Assembly: GCF_024347315.1 (NCBI RefSeq)
Contig: NZ_AP025460.1
Span: 1,364,001-1,428,000, forward strand
Length of the DNA: 64,000 bases
Reading direction: 5' to 3'
DNA from: Vibrio atlanticus
GTDB taxonomy: Bacteria > Pseudomonadota > Gammaproteobacteria > Enterobacterales > Vibrionaceae
Shown here: positions 34,601 to 44,818 of the stretch, piece after piece
Layout of the letters: the number at the start of each line of letters is the position of its first letter
Position numbering within the stretch: the stretch's first letter is position 1
The notes under the pieces: model-generated
What the model saw: only the letters and a program-made list of their open reading frames with translations
Database searches by the model: none
What the model was told of the DNA's origin: nothing
Position numbers and translations under genes: made by a program

Positions 34601-37600
34601 ATGTTACCAAGACTTCAACTCAATGCTGATGTCGATCCAGTTGTCGTACGCTTTTTAGATGAACTAAAAACAGCGGGCTTTACTGGCGACATTGAGTCTC
34701 AATATTCGAGCCGTTTGGCTGTGGCGACTGATAACAGTGTCTATCAGCAATTGCCGCAGGCAGTTATTCTCCCTAAAACAACTCAAGACGTTGTGTTGAT
34801 CGGTAAAGTGGGTGCAAAATCTGCTTACGAACGCGTGACCTTTTCCCCTCGTGGCGGTGGTACCGGTACTAACGGACAGTCTTTAACAAAAGGCGTCGTG
34901 GTTGACCTGTCTCGTTATATGAACAAGGTTCTTGAGATTAACGAGCAAGAAGGCTGGGTAAGAGTTCAGTCAGGTATCGTTAAAGACCAATTGAACGATG
35001 CTGTGCGTCCGTATGGTTACTTTTTCTCTCCAGATCTTTCTACCAGTAACCGAGCAACCTTAGGTGGAATGATCAATACCGATGCTTCGGGCCAAGGGTC
35101 ATTGAAGTACGGTAAAACGTCTGACCATGTGTTGTCGCTGCAAGCGGTCTTCGCAGATGGTTCATGTCTCGAATCCGATTTATCACACGGCTTACCTGTT
35201 GAGGGTGAATTTGCTCATCATGCACTTGCAGTAACTGAGGCCGTTTGTCGAGATAAGCGCGCTCAAATTCTTAATAAATTCCCACCATTGAACCGCTTCT
35301 TAACCGGTTACGATCTAAAGAATGCAATCAACGAACAAGACGATAGCTTTGACCTGACTCGTGTTCTATGTGGTGCGGAAGGTTCATTAGCATTCATCAC
35401 TGAAGCAAAGCTAAACCTAACGCCGATTCCCAAAGCGCGAACGTTGGTCAACGTGAAATACAACACGTTCGATTCTGCACTGCGTAATGCGCCGTTCATG
35501 GTAGAAGCGAAAGCGCTGTCTGTTGAAACCGTTGACTCAAGAGTATTGAACCTAGCGAAACAAGACATTGTTTGGCACACCGTGAGCGATTTGCTGATGG
35601 ATGTTCCAAATAAAGAGATGCTTGGCATCAACATGGTTGAGTTTGCAGGCCAAGATGAAACGGAAGTTGAACAACAAGTTCAAGCGCTAACCGCACAGCT
35701 TGAAAGCATGGTAGCAACTGAAGAAGCGGGTGTGATTGGCTTCCAAGTGTGCAGTGATTTGGCGAGCATTGGCCGAATCTACAACATGCGTAAGAAAGCG
35801 GTAGGTCTATTAGGTGCGGCGAAAGGCCGAGCTAAGCCAGTCGCTTTTGCTGAAGATACCTGTGTACCACCGGAAAACTTGGCGGATTTCATCTCTGAAT
35901 TTAGAGTGCTGCTCGATTCAAAAGAGCTGAACTACGGCATGTTTGGTCACGTTGATGCGGGCGTACTGCACGTTCGTCCTGCTTTAGATTTGTGTGATCC
36001 GATGCAAGAAGCATTGATGCATGAAGTCTCTGATGAAGTGGTTAAACTGGTGGCTAAATACGGCGGCTTGATGTGGGGTGAACACGGTAAAGGCTTCCGT
36101 TCTGAGTATGGTCCGGACTTCTTTGGTGAAGAGCTGTTTACAGAATTAAGACGAGTTAAAGCGGCATTTGACCCGCATAACAAGATGAACCCAGGCAAGA
36201 TCTGTACGCCGTTAGAAAGCGATGCTGAGTTGGTGAAAGTCACTGATACCAAGCGTGGTTTCTACGATCGCCAGATCGACGTACAAGTCCGTGATAGCTT
36301 CAAGCAAGCGATGGAATGTAATGGTAACGGCTTGTGTTTCAATTACGATACGAGTTCGCCAATGTGTCCTTCGATGAAAGTCACGGCTGACCGTCGTCAT
36401 TCACCAAAGGGCCGTGCAGGCTTGGTTCGTGAATGGTTACGTCAGTTAACGGAACAAGGCGTCGATATTCTCGATTTAGAGCAAGAAGCGCTGAAGGACA
36501 ATACTCCGATTAAAACCATGGTGGAACGTGTTCGTAACACGATGAACAAACGCCATGAGTACGATTTCTCGCATGAAGTTCATGAAGCGATGAACGGTTG
36601 TTTGGCGTGTAAAGCGTGTGCGAGCCAGTGTCCTATTAAAGTTGATGTTCCGAGTTTCCGTTCTCGATTTTTAAACATTTATTACTCACGCTACCAACGC
36701 CCTGCAAAAGACTATTTAGTCGCCAACATTGAAACCATGCTGCCGCTAATGGCGAAAGCGCCAAAGGTTGTTAACGCTGCCTTGGGTCAAAAATGGATAC
36801 AAACCGCAACGGCGAAAACGGTCGGTTATGTTGATGCACCACTGATGTCGGTACCTACACTTAAAAATCGTCTGGCGAGCAAAGAGCTGCAACTGTTCGA
36901 TCTACAGTATCTAGAAGGGCTCTCTTCTGAGCAGAAGAAACAGCACGTGTTGATCGTTCAAGACCCGTTTACTAGCTTTTATGATGCCGAGGTGGTTGAA
37001 GACTTCGTTACCTTGGCTCAGAAGCTTGGCAAAACACCGGTGTTATTGCCGTTTAAACCAAATGGTAAAGCACTGCACATTAAAGGTTTCTTAAGCCGTT
37101 TTGCGCGTGAAGCGAAATCAACATCGGATTTCTTGTCAATGGTTGCTGATATCGGTATTCCTTTGGTGGGTGTTGATCCTGCTCTTGTGCTTTGTTACCG
37201 CGATGAATATGTTGAGATCTTAGGTGACAAACGTGGCCACTTTGATGTGCTTACCGTGCATGAATGGTTAATTCCATCGTTGGGTGAGTTTGAAGCGCGC
37301 TCTGCAAATGAAGAGATGTGGTACTTGTTCGCTCACTGTACTGAGAAGACCAAAATGCCGAACGCTGAAAAAGAGTGGGGCGCTATCTTCAAACACTTTG
37401 GTGCTGCGTTAACCAGCGTTCCTGTCGGCTGTTGCGGCATGGCGGGCACCTTCGGGCATGAAGTCGATAAGCTACAAATGTCGAAAGATATATACGGTTT
37501 AAGCTGGAAGCCTCAAATGCAGGACTTACCAAAAGATCGTTGTTTGGTGACGGGTTATTCTTGCCGTAGCCAAGTGAAGCGTTTTGAAGGTGAGAAGCTT

Positions 37601-37636
37601 GCTCACCCATTACAAGCGCTAGCAAAAATTCTTTAA
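34601..37636 (+). CDS. ydiJ: YdiJ-like FAD/Fe-S oxidoreductase (D-2-hydroxyglutarate dehydrogenase type)
   Basis: A 1011-residue flavoprotein. The N-terminal FAD-binding PCMH domain (about 40-270) contains PRGGGTGTNGQSL; a flavin C-terminal domain follows to about 540. A Cys-rich region (CNGNGLC..CPSMKVTADRRHSPKGRA, about 570-605) and a ferredoxin-like cluster (CLACKACASQCPIKVDVP, about 668-685) come next, then a CCG-type domain with PVGCCGMAGTFG near 945. The order and length match E. coli YdiJ, which oxidises D-2-hydroxyglutarate and passes electrons to the respiratory chain. Its own promoter lies in the AT-rich 219-bp divergent spacer. Confidence 0.92.
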   Translation: MLPRLQLNADVDPVVVRFLDELKTAGFTGDIESQYSSRLAVATDNSVYQQLPQAVILPKTTQDVVLIGKVGAKSAYERVTFSPRGGGTGTNGQSLTKGVVVDLSRYMNKVLEINEQEGWVRVQSGIVKDQLNDAVRPYGYFFSPDLSTSNRATLGGMINTDASGQGSLKYGKTSDHVLSLQAVFADGSCLESDLSHGLPVEGEFAHHALAVTEAVCRDKRAQILNKFPPLNRFLTGYDLKNAINEQDDSFDLTRVLCGAEGSLAFITEAKLNLTPIPKARTLVNVKYNTFDSALRNAPFMVEAKALSVETVDSRVLNLAKQDIVWHTVSDLLMDVPNKEMLGINMVEFAGQDETEVEQQVQALTAQLESMVATEEAGVIGFQVCSDLASIGRIYNMRKKAVGLLGAAKGRAKPVAFAEDTCVPPENLADFISEFRVLLDSKELNYGMFGHVDAGVLHVRPALDLCDPMQEALMHEVSDEVVKLVAKYGGLMWGEHGKGFRSEYGPDFFGEELFTELRRVKAAFDPHNKMNPGKICTPLESDAELVKVTDTKRGFYDRQIDVQVRDSFKQAMECNGNGLCFNYDTSSPMCPSMKVTADRRHSPKGRAGLVREWLRQLTEQGVDILDLEQEALKDNTPIKTMVERVRNTMNKRHEYDFSHEVHEAMNGCLACKACASQCPIKVDVPSFRSRFLNIYYSRYQRPAKDYLVANIETMLPLMAKAPKVVNAALGQKWIQTATAKTVGYVDAPLMSVPTLKNRLASKELQLFDLQYLEGLSSEQKKQHVLIVQDPFTSFYDAEVVEDFVTLAQKLGKTPVLLPFKPNGKALHIKGFLSRFAREAKSTSDFLSMVADIGIPLVGVDPALVLCYRDEYVEILGDKRGHFDVLTVHEWLIPSLGEFEARSANEEMWYLFAHCTEKTKMPNAEKEWGAIFKHFGAALTSVPVGCCGMAGTFGHEVDKLQMSKDIYGLSWKPQMQDLPKDRCLVTGYSCRSQVKRFEGEKLAHPLQALAKIL

Positions 37637-37643
37637 TACATTT

Positions 37644-37669
37644 AGCCCAGCAATTGCTGGGCTTTTTTC
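37644..37669 (+). terminator. Terminator after ydiJ
   Basis: AGCCCAGCAATTGCTGGGCT followed by TTTTTCT. The next gene starts 34 bp on. Confidence 0.9.
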
Positions 37670-37702
37670 TAAACTAACAAAGGAATGTTAATAAGGAAAA
37701 GT

Positions 37703-38164
37703 ATGAAATTTCTAGAATTAAAAGTACCACCCGTTGCACTGTTCATTATTGTATTCGTAGCATCATACTTCTGCGCTCAGCAGTTGAGCCAAGGAACATT
37801 GGCACTGCCTTATCGAATGGTTGTGCTCGGTATCGGGATTGTCTTGAGTGGTGTTATTGGAATATCAGGCATATGGGAGTTTCGCAAACAGAAAACCACC
37901 GTTAATCCGATCAAAGTCGACACCGCTTCTGCAGTTGTGGACAGTGGAATCTTTGGCTACACGCGAAACCCAATGTATCTAGGGCTATTTATCCTACTGT
38001 TTTGCTTTGGCTATTTCTTCCAAAACCTATTCAGTGTTTTACTCAGTTTTGTATTCGTAATTTACATGAATCAGTTCCAAATTAAGCCAGAAGAGCGAGC
38101 ACTAGAACAGCTATTTGGCGCAGAGTATGTTGACTATAAACAAAAGGTTAGGCGCTGGGTTTAG
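37703..38164 (+). CDS. Membrane methyltransferase homologue (isoprenylcysteine carboxyl methyltransferase/PEMT-like)
   Basis: A 153-residue inner-membrane protein with about four helices. The family motif GIFGYTRNPMYLGLFILL (about 86-103) and the C-terminal PEERALEQLFGAEYVDYKQKVRRWV are typical of ICMT/PEMT-like methyltransferases; the E-E and R-x-W residues line the SAM site. The substrate in bacteria is unknown. The ATG at 37703 has AAGGA 6 nt upstream; the open frame begins at 37685. Confidence 0.85.
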   Translation: MKFLELKVPPVALFIIVFVASYFCAQQLSQGTLALPYRMVVLGIGIVLSGVIGISGIWEFRKQKTTVNPIKVDTASAVVDSGIFGYTRNPMYLGLFILLFCFGYFFQNLFSVLLSFVFVIYMNQFQIKPEERALEQLFGAEYVDYKQKVRRWV

Positions 38165-38180
38165 TATTGATTTGACTGCA

Positions 38181-38268
38181 GGCTTAGTGGCTTAGTGGCT
38201 TAGTGGCTTAGTGGCTTAGTGGCTTAGTGGCTTAGTGGCTTAGTGGCTTAGTGGCTTAGTGGCTTAGT
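38181..38268. repeat. 8-bp tandem repeat GGCTTAGT, 11 exact copies
   Basis: 88 bp of perfect octamer between the stop codon of the methyltransferase-like gene and a terminator. It shares the GCTTAG core with the 7-bp repeat at 28022. Confidence 0.97.
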
Positions 38269-38285
38269 GTCATGAGTCATCGAAA

Positions 38286-38323
38286 TGAAAAAGCCCAGCT
38301 TGTGATACCAAGCTGGGCTTTAT
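38286..38323. terminator. Bidirectional terminator
   Basis: The stem AAGCCCAGCTT / AAGCTGGGCTT has A- and T-runs on both sides, between convergent genes. Confidence 0.88.
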
Positions 38324-38373
38324 TGATCTTGTCTCTAGCTATTTACATCAAGTGATGTAAATAAGAGTGCTGA

Positions 38374-39120
38374 TTAAGCGGCAGCTGCGAACTGAGCTAG
38401 AAACATCTCTTTACGTTCGTTGAAGCGGTTTACTAGGTCGTCTACAGAAGCTTGGTCGTATGGCTTAAGACCACTTGCTACCATGCGCTTTACGCCTTTA
38501 CCGACTACTTCGCCGTCTTCTTTGAAATCAAAGTTTAGTGTCACGATACCGCGCTTGCCTTCAACATCAAAAGTCGCACCAGAGAACTCAACTTCTGGGT
38601 GAGATAGGTCTAGGCGAGTAAATTCAACTTCCATGCTCTCGTAAATCACAAGAGGACGTTGGCAGTTGATCATCATTTGCTGTTCTTCCATAAGAGGAAC
38701 CATGATGTGTGGAAAGTTCATACCAGAGAACTTAACGTAGTTTGTTACTACGTGTTCGATGAATGCTTGATCGTGGCTCTTTTCACCTTCACAAGACATG
38801 TGTAGGTACTCTTTGCCTTTCTCGTCAACCAGTGAGCTTTCTTTCTCACACTTGTTGTCAACGCTTAGCGCAATACCGTTACCCACCATACCTGAAAAAT
38901 CAAAACGCATTTTTTGGCTGATGCCTTCTTTTTGCAGAAGTACTGCAAACAAAAGATCGCCAGGCACGCAGAAGCGTTTGTTGTCTTCATCGTGAATTGG
39001 GTTGAAGTCAGCAGCTACTTTTTTAGCAAAGTGGCTAGCCTGTTCACGAGTGAATTGAAATTGATTGTCTTCAGTAGAAAAGTAAGGTGTCAGAAACATA
39101 GTATCGCTATTAGTCATCAA
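38374..39120 (-). CDS. DUF3581 family protein
   Basis: A 248-residue cytoplasmic protein of the DUF3581 family found in gamma-proteobacteria. The segment DFNPIHDEDNKRFCVPGDLLFAVLL (about 35-59) resembles the hydratase hot-dog motif (N/D-P-x-H-x-D) of MaoC-like proteins, suggesting a hot-dog fold that binds acyl groups. Function is not established. It is monocistronic; an ATG one codon in is equally possible. Confidence 0.8.
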   Translation of the reverse strand: MMTNSDTMFLTPYFSTEDNQFQFTREQASHFAKKVAADFNPIHDEDNKRFCVPGDLLFAVLLQKEGISQKMRFDFSGMVGNGIALSVDNKCEKESSLVDEKGKEYLHMSCEGEKSHDQAFIEHVVTNYVKFSGMNFPHIMVPLMEEQQMMINCQRPLVIYESMEVEFTRLDLSHPEVEFSGATFDVEGKRGIVTLNFDFKEDGEVVGKGVKRMVASGLKPYDQASVDDLVNRFNERKEMFLAQFAAAA

Positions 39121-39221
39121 ATCTGGCGGGGATTATAGCTAACTAACTTGGTTTTAATGGTCTATCCAGTTTACGAGGGCCGAAAAGGAGGGAGATTGAT
39201 GAGAAGGCGGGCTGGTGAGAA

Positions 39222-39255
39222 AAATAATAAAGGTCTAGAAAATCTAGACCTTTAT
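39222..39255 (-). terminator. Terminator after the lipoprotein gene
   Basis: The stem AAAGGTCTAG / CTAGACCTTT is followed on the minus strand by ATTATTTTT. Confidence 0.8.
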
Positions 39256-39265
39256 TTATATAAGC

Positions 39266-40297
39266 TTATTTTTTATTAGGGAAGAACCACTTATCTAAAT
39301 AATCACTCATTGGTGTAAAAGCAAGGTTCGCATAGTTAAATGGGTAATTAGCGGTTGTTGTTTCACCACTTGCGATTTTACCGACCGCAGTAAAGCCTTT
39401 TGGCTGGTTTGCGTCTTTCAGCTCATTCGGGAACTTACCGTTAGCAGGGTTTACTTTGTATTCATAAATTAACCCCAAAAATGCGCCAGGGTTGAGGTTC
39501 TTTTTGATAGTGTGGGTATAGTCTAACTTGCCGTTTGAAATATCATCGCCTTCGTCGTTAATGCTCGTACCATTATCGGCCAGACATTTACTCGGAGTGC
39601 CATCAATACGATCTGAACCTAATTGTCCGTTACCGTAATTACATTCGTTATATTTTAGGTAACCTAAAGCTTGTGTGCCGGTTCCAATTTTCTTATTAAC
39701 AAGAGTTTTGAAGCCTTCGTAGCTTTTGGTTAATTCAGCACCCACGGCTGTATTGTTATCACCATCAACGTAGTAATCGAAGATTTGCAGCAGTTTTTGA
39801 TATGTTGTGGTACTTTGCGTTTCATCCATCCCCGATCTTGTAGTGTAAATCAATTCTAAGCCATTGATATTAGGGCTGCTCGCATAGATGTTTTGTGCAA
39901 GTGCAATAATGAACTTACCGTGGGCTGTTGATGGGTTTGGCTCTTCTTCGGAAATGCCAATGAGTATTTTTTTCTGGCTAAACTGTTTTCTCACATCATC
40001 ATGAGCCCATTTAAGTAAATTTTCGACTTGCAGTTTTACGGCATCTTGCTGAACTTGAGTAATGTTTGGACCAATCGGCAGAATGTAAATACCTTTTTCA
40101 AAAGCACAGTTTGGCACTTCAGCAGCAGTTGAACAGTTTTTAATGCTGGTATAGGTCGCGACTTTCGTTAACGTAGGAGTCGTAGGAGTCGTAGGTTTTG
40201 CGGGTGCTTTATTGCTTGAGTCAGATCCACAGCCGGCTAAGAATAAGGCGCTGATAAGGGCTGTTGTAAGCAGGATTGGGGATTTTTTTGTTATCAT
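39266..40297 (-). CDS. Unknown lipoprotein, 343 residues
   Basis: Signal peptide with lipobox LAGC (Cys at about residue 22), then a short linker rich in PTT and a mature domain of about 290 residues. I do not recognise the family. It has few cysteines (CSTAAEVPNC, ECNYGNG, KC), aromatic-rich stretches and no visible HExxH or Ser-hydrolase motif. It lies alone between two terminators, beside but apart from the hut operon. A surface or periplasmic role is all that can be said. Confidence 0.72.
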   Translation of the reverse strand: MITKKSPILLTTALISALFLAGCGSDSSNKAPAKPTTPTTPTLTKVATYTSIKNCSTAAEVPNCAFEKGIYILPIGPNITQVQQDAVKLQVENLLKWAHDDVRKQFSQKKILIGISEEEPNPSTAHGKFIIALAQNIYASSPNINGLELIYTTRSGMDETQSTTTYQKLLQIFDYYVDGDNNTAVGAELTKSYEGFKTLVNKKIGTGTQALGYLKYNECNYGNGQLGSDRIDGTPSKCLADNGTSINDEGDDISNGKLDYTHTIKKNLNPGAFLGLIYEYKVNPANGKFPNELKDANQPKGFTAVGKIASGETTTANYPFNYANLAFTPMSDYLDKWFFPNKK

Positions 40298-40383
40298 TGG
40301 TAATGAACCTTCCGACGGTGAGTGATGATTTTTCGGATAGTATCACTCCTATCAATAAGTGTATTCATTTTTTATGGACAAGT

Positions 40384-40407
40384 GGGCTGTAACGAGAGTA
40401 CAGCCCA
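40384..40407 (-). terminator. Hairpin after hutH
   Basis: The stem GGGCTGTA / TACAGCCC lies 15 bp after the hutH stop. The T-run is weak. Confidence 0.55.
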
Positions 40408-40421
40408 GTATACGGAAAGTA

Positions 40422-41954
40422 CTAAAAACTTGACAATGTACCTTCTGGCATGAGGTGATTATGAACGGATAACTTGAGTAACAGGTTAGCTTGCTCAATA
40501 TCTGGAGCAAAATATCGGTCTTTGTCGTAGAAACTCACTTTCTCACGCAGAATCTGCTTCGCTTCTTCCACACGAGGAGAAGATAGATTAGGCGCTCGGA
40601 AGTCGAGTCCTTGTGCTGCTGCTAAATATTCTACTGCCAATATCCCACGGGTGTTTTCAGCCATATATCTAAGCCTACGCGCGGCAAAGGTGGCCATTGA
40701 TACGTGGTCTTCTTGGTTGGCAGAAGTAGGTAGGCTGTCTATTGACGCCGGATGAGCCAAGGTTTTGTTCTCACTTGCCAATGCTGCAGAGGTAACCTGA
40801 GCAATCATAAAGCCAGAGTTCACGCCGCCGTTATCGACCAAGAAAGGTGGAAGTTTGCTTAGTGCGCTATCAATCAGCAGCGCCATTCTACGTTCTGACA
40901 AGCTACCGATTTCAGCTATCGCTAGTGCAAGGTTATCTGCTGCCATTGCGACGGGCTCTGCGTGGAAGTTACCGCCTGAAATGATGTCGCCATCATCAGC
41001 GAAAACAAGCGGGTTGTCGGATACGGCATTTGCTTCAATCGTTAAGGTCTCTGCTGAGTTACGAATCTGCTGCAAACAAGCACCCATCACTTGAGGTTGG
41101 CAACGCAGCGAGTAAGGGTCTTGAACCTTTTCACAGCAAGTATGTGATTCACCAATCTCACTCTTTTGATCAAGCATATGACGGTAAGCAAGTGCTGCAT
41201 CCATTTGGCCACGATGACCACGAACGCGGTGAATACGCGGATCAAACGGACGACGGCTACCCAGCGCAGCTTCTACAGACATTGCACCACACACGGTTGC
41301 AGACGCGAATAGGTCTTCAGCGGCGAATAGACCTTCTAATGCAAATGCTGTCGATGCTTGTGTGCCGTTTAACAGCGCCAAACCTTCTTTTGGCGCAAGT
41401 GTGATTGGTTCCAAGCCAGCGATCTGCATTGCTTCTAAGCCCGTGATGATCTTACCGTTGTGGCGAGCTTGGCCTTCACCTAGCAGTACCGTACTCATGT
41501 GGGCGAGGGGGGCAAGATCTCCTGAAGCACCCACAGATCCTTTTTGTGGAACACATGGGTAAACCTGTGCGTTCACAAGATCGATAAGGGCATTAATCAC
41601 TTTGAGGCGGATACCCGAGTAGCCACGAGACAAGCTGTTAATCTTTAGCACCATCATCAAGCGCACAGTTTCATCAGACATGAATTTACCAATGCCCGCC
41701 GCGTGAGAAAGTACGATACTTTTCTGTAGTACTTCTAAATCTTCAGGGGCTATTTTGGTATTCGCTAATAAGCCAAAACCTGTATTGATGCCATACACGG
41801 TGCGATCTTCAGCAATCACTTGCTCGACAACGTGCATGCTCGCTTCAATATCTGGAATCGCTGCTGGATCAAGTGATAAGTTCACAGGGCTACGGCTAAT
41901 CTTACGCAGTTCAGGTAGGCCTAGAAGTCCTGGTTTAAGTAATAAATTCAACAT
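40422..41954 (-). CDS. hutH: Histidine ammonia-lyase
   Basis: A 510-residue enzyme that removes ammonia from histidine to give urocanate, the first step of histidine use. The MIO cofactor triad A143-S144-G145 lies in [14 protein letters not shown], and Y54 of VYGINTGFG is in the active site. The ATG at 41954 has GGAGA 5 nt upstream and gives the family's usual length; the open frame extends into the end of hutU at 41969. It is the last gene of the operon. Confidence 0.96.
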   Translation of the reverse strand: MLNLLLKPGLLGLPELRKISRSPVNLSLDPAAIPDIEASMHVVEQVIAEDRTVYGINTGFGLLANTKIAPEDLEVLQKSIVLSHAAGIGKFMSDETVRLMMVLKINSLSRGYSGIRLKVINALIDLVNAQVYPCVPQKGSVGASGDLAPLAHMSTVLLGEGQARHNGKIITGLEAMQIAGLEPITLAPKEGLALLNGTQASTAFALEGLFAAEDLFASATVCGAMSVEAALGSRRPFDPRIHRVRGHRGQMDAALAYRHMLDQKSEIGESHTCCEKVQDPYSLRCQPQVMGACLQQIRNSAETLTIEANAVSDNPLVFADDGDIISGGNFHAEPVAMAADNLALAIAEIGSLSERRMALLIDSALSKLPPFLVDNGGVNSGFMIAQVTSAALASENKTLAHPASIDSLPTSANQEDHVSMATFAARRLRYMAENTRGILAVEYLAAAQGLDFRAPNLSSPRVEEAKQILREKVSFYDKDRYFAPDIEQANLLLKLSVHNHLMPEGTLSSF

Positions 41955-41968
41955 GTTTTCTCCAGACA

Positions 41969-43663
41969 TTAAAGGCGACGAAGTTCTTCGTTTAGCATAG
42001 GTAAATCAAGCTTCTGCTCTTTAGCACACTGCTTGGCAATATCGTAACCCGCATCAGCATGACGCATAACGCCAGTGGCCGGATCATTGTGAAGTACACG
42101 AGCAATGCGCTGTGATGCATCTTCACTGCCGTCACAACAAATCACCATTCCTGAGTGTTGCGAGAAGCCCATTCCAACACCGCCACCGTGGTGTAGAGAA
42201 ACCCATGTTGCGCCGCCTGCAGTATTTAGCAGAGCGTTCAATAGAGGCCAATCTGATACGGCATCTGAGCCATCCATCATGCCTTCTGTTTCACGGTTCG
42301 GGCTCGCTACTGAACCTGAATCTAGGTGGTCACGACCGATAACAACCGGTGCTTTCAGTTCGCCATTTTTAACCATTTCATTGAATGCTTGGCCTAAACG
42401 TTCACGATCTTTCAAACCGACCCAACAAATACGAGCTGGTAAGCCTTGGAACTGAATGCGTTCACGCGCCATATCTAGCCAGTTGTGCAAATGTGGGTTG
42501 TCTGGAATCAGCTCTTTTACTTTTTGGTCTGTTTTGTAGATGTCTTCTGGGTCGCCAGAAAGGGCAGCCCAACGGAACGGACCGACGCCTTCACAGAATA
42601 AAGGACGAATATAAGCAGGAACGAAACCTGGGAAATCAAATGCGTTTTCCACGCCTTCTTCAAGTGCCATTTGGCGAATGTTATTACCGTAATCTACGGT
42701 TGCAGCACCACGGTACTGAAGATCTAGCATAGCTTGAACTTGAATCGCCATTGATTGCTTAGCAGCTTTCACTACTTTTGCTTCATCAGCTAAACGCTCT
42801 TGAGCCGCTTTTTCCATCGTCCAACCCTGAGGCAAGTAGCCGTTCAGTGGATCGTGGGCAGAGGTTTGGTCAGTCACGACGTCAGGCGTGATATTGCGTT
42901 CAACTAACTCTGGGAATACATCTGCTGCGTTACCAAGCAAGCCAACAGAGATTGGTGTGTCTGATTCTTTAATCATTGCCATCGCTTCATCAATGCTGGT
43001 GGCTTTTTTGTCTACATAGCCAGTGCGCAAGCGGTAGTCGATTCGTGATTCATCACATTCAACCGCGATCATTGAGAAGCCAGCCATAGTTGCAGCAAGA
43101 GGTTGAGCACCACCCATGCCGCCAAGACCACCCGTTAGAACCCACTTGCCGCTTGCTTCGCCTTGGAAGTGCTTTTTCGCGATAGCAACAAACGTTTCAT
43201 AAGTACCTTGAACGATGCCTTGTGAGCCAATGTAAATCCAGCTGCCTGCTGTCATTTGGCCGTACATCATCAAGCCTTCTTTATCGAGCTCGTTGAAGTG
43301 CTCCCAATTCGCCCAGTGTGGAACAAGGTTCGAGTTAGCAATTAGTACGCGGGGTGCGTTTTTATGAGTCGGGAACACACCTACAGGTTTACCTGATTGA
43401 ACAAGCAACGTTTGGTCGTCTTCTAAACGCTCTAATACTTCAACAATCTTGTCATAACATTTCCAATCACGCGCCGCGCGACCGATACCGCCATACACAA
43501 CCAGTGCATGTGGGTGTTCTGCCACATCAGGGTCTAGGTTGTTCATCAGCATACGCAGTGGTGCTTCTGTTAACCAAGATTTAGCGCGCAAAGTGGTGCC
43601 GTGAGGTGCGCGAATTTCGCGAGTCGTGTCGAGACGAGGGTCACTGTTGTGGTGTTCCGTCAT
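41969..43663 (-). CDS. hutU: Urocanate hydratase
   Basis: A 564-residue NAD-dependent enzyme turning urocanate into imidazolonepropionate. Visible are [10 protein letters not shown] near residue 54, the glycine-rich NAD-binding [12 protein letters not shown] (about 177-188) and the active-site region [14 protein letters not shown] with the later [18 protein letters not shown]. Its start has a GAAGGAA site. A 90-bp spacer containing a 6-bp tandem repeat separates it from hutG upstream. Confidence 0.96.
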   Translation of the reverse strand: MTEHHNSDPRLDTTREIRAPHGTTLRAKSWLTEAPLRMLMNNLDPDVAEHPHALVVYGGIGRAARDWKCYDKIVEVLERLEDDQTLLVQSGKPVGVFPTHKNAPRVLIANSNLVPHWANWEHFNELDKEGLMMYGQMTAGSWIYIGSQGIVQGTYETFVAIAKKHFQGEASGKWVLTGGLGGMGGAQPLAATMAGFSMIAVECDESRIDYRLRTGYVDKKATSIDEAMAMIKESDTPISVGLLGNAADVFPELVERNITPDVVTDQTSAHDPLNGYLPQGWTMEKAAQERLADEAKVVKAAKQSMAIQVQAMLDLQYRGAATVDYGNNIRQMALEEGVENAFDFPGFVPAYIRPLFCEGVGPFRWAALSGDPEDIYKTDQKVKELIPDNPHLHNWLDMARERIQFQGLPARICWVGLKDRERLGQAFNEMVKNGELKAPVVIGRDHLDSGSVASPNRETEGMMDGSDAVSDWPLLNALLNTAGGATWVSLHHGGGVGMGFSQHSGMVICCDGSEDASQRIARVLHNDPATGVMRHADAGYDIAKQCAKEQKLDLPMLNEELRRL

Positions 43664-43694
43664 TTTGGAATTCCTTCTGTTTCACGTTATATCG

Positions 43695-43736
43695 TTGTAG
43701 TTGTAGTTGTAGTTGTAGTTGTAGTTGTAGTTGTAG
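43695..43736. repeat. 6-bp tandem repeat TTGTAG, 7 copies, in the hutG-hutU spacer
   Basis: 42 bp of exact hexamer repeat inside the operon, between the hutG stop and the hutU ribosome site. A change in copy number would alter mRNA spacing but no protein frame. Confidence 0.95.
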
Positions 43737-43753
43737 TTATCGGTATAGCTGGA

Positions 43754-44818
43754 TTAGTCGCTGGCCATTGCACTGGCTATATCCCAACACAAACGTGCCG
43801 CCAATCGAGCCGTTTGGCCATCGATGTCGTAGTCTGGGTTGTATTCCGCAATGTCCGCGATAATGAGTTTTTCACTGTGTTTGAAAATCTGTTCTAGAAA
43901 AGGAGCGAGTGCTTCATAGCTCACGCCTCTTGCCGCTGGTGCACTTACGCCCGGCGCAGTCGCCGCTGGGAATACGTCAAGGTCGATAGTGAGATAGAGG
44001 TAATCACACTCAGCGATAAATTTTTGCAACTTAACCAGTTGAGCAACTTGGTTAACTTGGGTCATGTTGCGGTCATGTTCATACCAAACACCCAGTTGGT
44101 CAGCTTTGTTAAACAGTGCTTTGGTATTACTGGCCGCGCTAACGCCAAGACAAGCGTAATGAAACGGCCATTGATGCTTGTGGCAGTAATCGCTGATTTG
44201 ATTAAAAGGCGTACCTGAACTGGGTTTAACATCACCGATGTCGCTTTCAAATTCACGAAGATCAAAGTGAGCATCAAAGTTAACGATGCCGATCTTAGGT
44301 TTGTGTACTGGCTGATCTTTATAAAGGTGTTCGGCTTTATGTAGGCGTTCCGTTTTATGTAAATGTTCCGCAAGACCTTGGAACGACGCCCAAGCAACCT
44401 CGTGACCACCGCCAAGGGTAATCACTTTGTTAGTTGATAGAGCATTGGCAATCACAGAAGCACACTGTTTTTGGCTGACTTCCAATTGACCATCATTGCA
44501 CTCGATATCACCAAGGTCCGCAATGTGATCGTCACTATGCCAAGCCATATTAGCTAACGCTTGACGAATTAGGTTAGGTGCTTGTCTTGCGCCCACTCGT
44601 CCTTTATTTCTTGCAACACCTGCATCGCTGGCAAAGCCAACTAAGGCGATAGCGCCGTCAGTAAGCTCGTTATTTAAGTCACTATGTTGCACTTGCTTGG
44701 TAATGTGATGTACGCGTGTGCCGAGTGCGCCATCTTCAAGATCATTGCGTCCCGTCCACACGAAGTTATGTACGGTTTCTGAGTTCTTTTGAATGCCGTT
44801 GGAATTAGATTGAGTCAT
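43754..44818 (-). CDS. hutG: Formimidoylglutamase
   Basis: A 354-residue arginase-family manganese enzyme splitting formiminoglutamate into glutamate and formamide. Metal-binding motifs: [17 protein letters not shown] and [22 protein letters not shown]. The ATG at 44818 has AGGTG upstream, overlaps the hutI end by 14 bp and is preferred to the upstream open frame (44866). This places the vibrio pathway on the direct glutamate + formamide route. Confidence 0.94.
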   Translation of the reverse strand: MTQSNSNGIQKNSETVHNFVWTGRNDLEDGALGTRVHHITKQVQHSDLNNELTDGAIALVGFASDAGVARNKGRVGARQAPNLIRQALANMAWHSDDHIADLGDIECNDGQLEVSQKQCASVIANALSTNKVITLGGGHEVAWASFQGLAEHLHKTERLHKAEHLYKDQPVHKPKIGIVNFDAHFDLREFESDIGDVKPSSGTPFNQISDYCHKHQWPFHYACLGVSAASNTKALFNKADQLGVWYEHDRNMTQVNQVAQLVKLQKFIAECDYLYLTIDLDVFPAATAPGVSAPAARGVSYEALAPFLEQIFKHSEKLIIADIAEYNPDYDIDGQTARLAARLCWDIASAMASD

